This document shows, in pieces, positions 37,175-41,444 of a stretch of 41,444 nt of DNA. Made by a program: the position numbers and the translations under genes. Location: contig JAAYZA010000144.1 of the NCBI GenBank assembly GCA_012515055.1, forward strand, positions 1-41,444, given 5' to 3'. The notes under the pieces were generated by a model that did no database searches, had not been told where the DNA came from, and saw nothing but the letters and a program-made list of their open reading frames with translations. Numbering within the stretch: the first letter of the stretch is position 1; each line of letters begins with the position of its first letter. The DNA comes from Syntrophomonadaceae bacterium (lineage in GTDB: Bacteria; Bacillota; Syntrophomonadia; Syntrophomonadales; Syntrophomonadaceae).

Positions 37175-37534
37175 ATGGCAGCAAAATTTGAGTTTTATTG
37201 TGTTACTTCCTGAAGCACCTGCCGCAAAGCGCAAGCGTGGCTTGTGGACAATAAAATAGACTTTGACTATCATGATTTGCTCAAATCCCCTCCGGCACAT
37301 GATGAGCTGAACAAACTGGCGGCCATCGGAAAAGGGTCTTTGAAAGATCTTATCAATCCCAGAAGCCAGGTGTTTAAAAAAATGGATATTGATCTGGGGG
37401 CCATAGATGAAAAGAATCTGGTTGATTTGATTCAGGCCAACCCCAGAATATTGATTCGTCCGCTGTTAACGGATGGAAAAGAATTATTACTGGGCTTCAA
37501 AGAAGGTGATTATCGGGATTTGTTTCAGGCCTGA
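37175..37534 (+). CDS. ArsC/Spx-family thioredoxin-fold protein; candidate selenoprotein with in-frame TGA (37211-37213) as Sec
   Basis: MAAKFEFYCVTS-U-STCRKAQAWLVDNKIDFDYHDLLKSPPAHDELNKLAAIGKGSLKDLINPRSQVFKKMDIDL...LIQANPRILIRPLLTDGKELLLGFKEGDYRDLF: family-wide match on both sides of the TGA. The ORF track began at GTG 37244, losing the active site. Confidence 0.85.
37211..37246 (+). promoter_or_regulatory. Candidate bacterial SECIS element immediately after the UGA
   Basis: UGA-AG-CAC-CU-GCCGC-AAA-GC-[GCAA]-GC-GUGGC-UU-GUG: CAC/GUG, GCCGC/GUGGC (one G-U) and GC/GC stems, GCAA apical loop whose G lies 17 nt after the UGA. Confidence 0.6.
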
Positions 37535-37632
37535 CAGTTAGGTTCCGGCGAATCCGGCTTTAAACCCGGGGCAAAAAAGGATATCATTGATTTAGCAATT
37601 GTGGAATGTTTTAGAAAAAGGGGGATGCATAG

Positions 37633-38424
37633 ATGAGTAAAGAAAAAAAGATTGATGTGCAAAAAGAAGGTCATGTTTTATTGATTGGATTCGACCGGGC
37701 TGAGAAAAGAAATGCTTTTGATGTGGATATGTACTGGGACATAGCTCATGCTTACGGCCGTTTAAATGATGATCCCGATCTGCGCTGCGGCTTGCTGTAT
37801 GCTAAAGGGGATCATTTTTCTTCCGGACTGGACCTGGTGCAATGGGCACCTTTTTTTGCCGAGGGAAAAATGCCGGATATGCCCGAAGGAGTAATTGACC
37901 CCTTCGGTCTGGATGAGGACAGGCGTCTGATGAAACCATTGGTAATGGCCATTCAGGGTATTACCTACACCTTTGCTTTTGAAATGCTGCTGACATCAGA
38001 TATCAGGGTTGCAGCCTCAGATCTGCGCCTGGGCCAGATAGAAGTAAAAAGAGGGATTTATCCCGTGGGCGGTGCTACGGTAAGAATGTTCGAAGAAATC
38101 GGCTGGGGCAATGCCATGCGTTATATTTTGACCGGCGATGAAATGAGCGCAGATGAAGCTTACCGTTTGGGCCTTGTCCAGGCCGTTACCGAACCGGGCC
38201 AGCAATTCGACAAAGCTTTGGAACTGGCAGTTAAAGTATCCAAACAGGCACCTCTGGCAGTCCAGGCTGCTTTGAAATCAGCCCGTATTGCCAGGGTCCA
38301 GGGGACCAAAACGGCACTGGCCAGATTGCTGCCTGATTTGATGCCCATTATGACCAGTCAGGATGCGGCTGAAGGTGTTCAGGCCTTTATAGAACGGCGG
38401 GAGGCTAATTTTAAAGGCTGTTAA
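37633..38424 (+). CDS. Enoyl-CoA hydratase/isomerase (crotonase) family protein
   Basis: VLLIGFDRAEKRNAFDVDM, KGDHFSSGLDL oxyanion-hole motif, GATVRMFEEIGWGNAMRYILTGDEMSADEAYRLGLV. Confidence 0.9.
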   Translation: MSKEKKIDVQKEGHVLLIGFDRAEKRNAFDVDMYWDIAHAYGRLNDDPDLRCGLLYAKGDHFSSGLDLVQWAPFFAEGKMPDMPEGVIDPFGLDEDRRLMKPLVMAIQGITYTFAFEMLLTSDIRVAASDLRLGQIEVKRGIYPVGGATVRMFEEIGWGNAMRYILTGDEMSADEAYRLGLVQAVTEPGQQFDKALELAVKVSKQAPLAVQAALKSARIARVQGTKTALARLLPDLMPIMTSQDAAEGVQAFIERREANFKGC

Positions 38425-38560
38425 ATTATTTTGGTTTTCTCCGGGCAGGGACGATCCCCTGCCCTTTTCATTTTCATTTGCAAAATTATATGCGATAATG
38501 ATTTTTGTTATAAATGGGGACTTAGCTTAATTCAATTACTTTTAGCAGGGAGAATATTCT

Positions 38561-39460
38561 TTGAACAGAAACCACCCTCAAATCTCCGGAATACTGATGG
38601 CTGTCGGTGCTTATTTTTTATGGGGGATCCTGCCGCTGTACTGGAAACTGCTGCAAGGGGTTAATCCCATGGAGATACTGGCACACCGTATAATCTGGTG
38701 CCTGGTTTTCTTGTTGATGATCGTGATTTTATCCAGGAACATTAAAAGCGCTGTCAACGAGGCGATCCGTATAGCCGGTTACCCCGCCAAAACAATCGGA
38801 GTCGTTTTGGCTGCTGTAATCCTTACAATAAACTGGTACAGCTATATCTGGGCAGTGAATAACAATCAAGTGATACAGGCCAGCCTGGGCTATTATATCA
38901 ACCCCTTGATAAGCGTCCTCCTGGGAGTCATTGTACTGAAAGAAAAACTTTCCCGGGGGCAGCGGGCGGCCTGCCTCCTGGCTTTCTGCGGAGTATTAAT
39001 ATTAACTGTAAATCATGGTACATTGCCCTGGATCGCATTGGTACTGGCGGTGAGTTTTGCTCTTTATGGCCTGATCAAAAAGACGGTAAATATCGATGCT
39101 GTTACTGGACTGATCCTGGAAAGCAGTATAATGTCATTATTTTCGCTGTTTTATTTATGGCATTTACACAGCAGCAGCACGGGAGCATTTGGCAATAGCG
39201 GGCTCTTAATTACCATTTTGCTCGTTGGCGCAGGTATTGTTACTTCCATTCCTTTGCTGCTCTATTCCCGGGCCGTAAATCACCTGCCCCTGTCCATGCT
39301 GGGTTTTTTGCAGTACATTAACCCCACCATCAGCCTTCTCCTGGGTATATTTATTTTTCGCGAGACCTTTTCCGCCATTCACCTGGCAGCTTTTGCCGTG
39401 ATCTGGGTCGGCTTGCTCCTCTATTCATTCTCCAATGGAAAAAACACTGCCACACTTTAA
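38561..39460 (+). CDS. rarD: EamA/RarD family transporter
   Basis: AVGAYFLWGILPLYWKLLQGVNPMEILAHRIIWC..., LNWYSYIWAVNNNQVIQASLGYYINPL; TTG start. Confidence 0.9.
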   Translation: MNRNHPQISGILMAVGAYFLWGILPLYWKLLQGVNPMEILAHRIIWCLVFLLMIVILSRNIKSAVNEAIRIAGYPAKTIGVVLAAVILTINWYSYIWAVNNNQVIQASLGYYINPLISVLLGVIVLKEKLSRGQRAACLLAFCGVLILTVNHGTLPWIALVLAVSFALYGLIKKTVNIDAVTGLILESSIMSLFSLFYLWHLHSSSTGAFGNSGLLITILLVGAGIVTSIPLLLYSRAVNHLPLSMLGFLQYINPTISLLLGIFIFRETFSAIHLAAFAVIWVGLLLYSFSNGKNTATL

Positions 39461-39691
39461 AATCTCTTCCTTTTAAATCTAATTTCTTTTTATCAGCCAA
39501 TCAATATTTTTTGTCAGTTAAGCCTGCCATTAGTGTTTTCACATTAAAATACCGGATTTAATTCTTATTTCAACGCTGACATTTCCTCCCTATTAATCAT
39601 TGCAAACATTTCTATGCAATTAATTTGCCAGCTTATAACATTTCTAAAAAGTTCCCCCTGGTAATATTTACATCTCCACTGCTTTTACTGC

Positions 39692-39719
39692 ATGACAGAT
39701 CTGGCAAATTGCCTATAAT
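39692..39719 (+). promoter_or_regulatory. Sigma-A type promoter upstream of the 39883 gene
   Basis: ATGACA, 16-nt spacer, TATAAT (39714-39719). Confidence 0.55.
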
Positions 39720-39814
39720 ATGGCTCTTCCCCTGTTATTTAATGCTATTTAAGTCGTAGTCAGGATTATTCTGGTACCATTTACCAGCGGAAACTACAAG
39801 GAAGAAGGAGGATT

Positions 39815-39835
39815 ATGTCGTATTATGGTTATTAA
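39815..39835 (+). CDS. Putative 6-codon leader ORF (MSYYGY)
   Basis: AGAAGGAGGATT-ATG TCG TAT TAT GGT TAT TAA: near-perfect SD, then immediate stop. Confidence 0.4.
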   Translation: MSYYGY

Positions 39836-39882
39836 TTACTTTTTTACTATATTAACTTAAAGAAAGAGAGGAATGTAATTAA

Positions 39883-40662
39883 ATGAAAAAAGTAAGAACC
39901 AATACATATTCTATCTTCGTTTCCTTTTTGGCAGCTGTAATGATCTTAACAGGATTATTTGCCAGCCCTGCTCAGGCCGAGGCTGCTTCCGCAACCCGGC
40001 AAAAAATCACTCTGGCCAGTGGTTATGTCAGTGCAACTGAACTGTATATTATTGATTCCGGTAAGCCCGGGCCGGTGGTTATGATCGTTGGCGGTGTGCA
40101 TGGAAATGAAAAAGCCGGATACCAGGCTGCCGGAAAATATTCCAATCTGCAGATTAAAAAAGGCAAATTACTGGTTTTACCCCAGGCCAATAAGCGGGCA
40201 GTGAATGCCAACCGAAGGGCTGCCGTCGGCGGAAGTGACCTTAACCGTTCCTTCCCCCAGAGCAGCAAGGGAAATGCCAGCACTAACATTGCCCGGGATA
40301 TATATAAAACGGTAAAGGATAATAAAGTTGACTGGCTGATGGATATGCATGAAGGATTTGATTACTATAAAAACCCCAAAACAAGTTCAGTGGGACAAAC
40401 CCTGATATATTATCCCTCCACAGCCATGACTCCAATGGCCCGGCAAATTGTCAATAATTTAAACAAAAAAATCACTAAATCAAATCAGAAATTCACTTTG
40501 CTAAAATACCCGGTTAAAGGCAGTCTGACCCGCAGCAGCGCCCAGTTTTTAAAAGTAAATGCCTTTATTTTCGAAACATCCCAGAAACAAACCTTGAAAA
40601 CCAGAGTCAATCAACAATGCCAGGCTGCTGATACATTATTAAAACAATTGGGCATGATATGA
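39883..40662 (+). CDS. Secreted succinylglutamate desuccinylase/aspartoacylase-like (M14-related) protein
   Basis: Signal peptide ending ASPAQAEA; GGVHGNEKAGYQAA (HxxE zinc motif), NRRAAVGGSDLNRSFP, DMHEGFDYY, FETSQKQTLKTRVNQQ. Confidence 0.82.
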   Translation: MKKVRTNTYSIFVSFLAAVMILTGLFASPAQAEAASATRQKITLASGYVSATELYIIDSGKPGPVVMIVGGVHGNEKAGYQAAGKYSNLQIKKGKLLVLPQANKRAVNANRRAAVGGSDLNRSFPQSSKGNASTNIARDIYKTVKDNKVDWLMDMHEGFDYYKNPKTSSVGQTLIYYPSTAMTPMARQIVNNLNKKITKSNQKFTLLKYPVKGSLTRSSAQFLKVNAFIFETSQKQTLKTRVNQQCQAADTLLKQLGMI

Positions 40663-40679
40663 AATCAGTACAGCCAGCC

Positions 40680-41444
40680 TTAAGGGGCTGGCTGTGATTC
40701 TGACAATAATTCTGCTATCTCAGCGAAAAACTGCTGCAGGGGTATTGCCAGGGCGCGATATTCAATTTGCTCATCAGTAGTCAGATCCCGATGGGCGAAT
40801 ATGATCCCTAAAACCTTCCCCTCGGGGTTTAAAACCGGACTGCCGCTATTGCCTTTTTTTATGGGGGCGTTGATTTCAAAAATCGTATAATCATTGTATT
40901 TGTAAAAACCGCCAATGCTGCCCTGAACCGCAATTTGTCTGTAACCCAGGGGATCACCAATAATTGTTAGAGTCTGGTCACTGGCCTCCAGATGACTTTC
41001 CAGCTGCAGACAGGGGAGTTCCTGCTCATCCAATTGGATAACTGCTATATCAGCATCAGAAATCTGTGTATAATGATCCTTGTAAAAGGAGCGGCCATCG
41101 GAAAAAGTGATCTTAATGCTGCTGGCATCCTGGACAACATGGTGATTGGTCAGGATGACTCCCGCCGGGGCGATATTAAAACCGGTGCCTTTTTTACCGG
41201 CAAATCCTTTATCCCCTTTAACTTCAATGGAAACTATTGCTGGTTTACTCACCTGGACGATCTCTTCTTCCTGCAAATGTTTATTCTGGGCCAGAAAACT
41301 CAAATCACTGAAAAGTATTCCCAGCTGCGGAAAAGACCAGATTATAAAGGAAACCAGTATCAGTAGAGCAACAATGGATAAAAGGGCTCTGCGCAAAAGG
41401 GGTGAGCGATATTCTATTTTTTCATCGACTGAATCCCAGTCAAA
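40680..41444 (-). CDS. Trypsin-like serine protease (S1C/HtrA-type), 5' end outside the window
   Basis: GTGFNIAPAGVILTNHHVV, SDADIAVIQLD, KKGNSGSPVLNPEGKVLGIIF catalytic H/D/S. The frame stays open to the window edge (FDWDSVDEKIEYRSPL-LRRALL), so the M at 41396 is not necessarily the start. Confidence 0.85.
   Translation of the reverse strand, partial: FDWDSVDEKIEYRSPLLRRALLSIVALLILVSFIIWSFPQLGILFSDLSFLAQNKHLQEEEIVQVSKPAIVSIEVKGDKGFAGKKGTGFNIAPAGVILTNHHVVQDASSIKITFSDGRSFYKDHYTQISDADIAVIQLDEQELPCLQLESHLEASDQTLTIIGDPLGYRQIAVQGSIGGFYKYNDYTIFEINAPIKKGNSGSPVLNPEGKVLGIIFAHRDLTTDEQIEYRALAIPLQQFFAEIAELLSESQPAP

Noticed and set aside
37244-37534. GTG-started 96-aa ORF as an independent gene
   Set aside because: Frame and homology continue upstream through the TGA to ATG 37175; starting at 37244 would drop the ArsC/Spx active-site strand and motif.
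37175-37534. Simple nonsense pseudogene interpretation of the split ArsC-like gene
   Set aside because: Cannot be excluded, but the single stop is TGA, lies exactly on the catalytic Cys, has a hairpin after it, and the remaining ~106 codons are intact.
1-41444. CRISPR array, prophage, transposase or defence system
   Set aside because: No regularly spaced repeats, integrase, transposase or recognisable defence genes seen. The amidoligase is of a phage-described family but sits among chromosomal genes with no phage structural genes.

Overview
The window comes from the chromosome of an anaerobic Firmicute; gene content looks like a Syntrophomonas-type clostridium, which is inference. It is densely coded and mostly housekeeping. 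Left to right it contains: tRNA-Trp and D-Ala-D-Ala ligase; a NitT/TauT-type ABC transporter; an 11-gene complex I operon (nuoA-B-C-D-H-I-J-K-L-M-N, no nuoE/F/G); a UPF0182 membrane protein; MBL-fold and SGNH hydrolases; an MnmA/ThiI-like thiolation enzyme next to a DUF523/TudS-like protein; two YheC/YheD-type ATP-grasp ligases; 6-phosphofructokinase; a CBS-PAS-sigma54 activator; 3-hydroxyacyl-CoA dehydrogenase; a YchF-like GTPase; a third YheC/D-type ATP-grasp overlapping a GS-fold COOH-NH2 amidoligase; DUF503; a stand-alone LysR HTH; an orphan promoter-to-terminator locus; a Ca2+-type P-ATPase; a Cys-rich single-module PurL/AIRS paralog; a split ArsC/Spx-like gene; enoyl-CoA hydratase; RarD; a desuccinylase-like protein; and a partial trypsin-like protease. 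The strongest non-routine signal is at 37175-37534. The ORF track misses the start of this gene because an in-frame TGA falls exactly at the catalytic Cys of an ArsC/Spx-family protein (U-S-T-C), and a plausible bacterial SECIS hairpin follows it, so it is a candidate selenoprotein. The second is a putative peptide-ligation system of three ATP-grasp ligases plus an amidoligase with a degenerate ATP-grasp-like N-terminus, possibly sporulation-linked. No database search was run. Family names come from recognised motifs.
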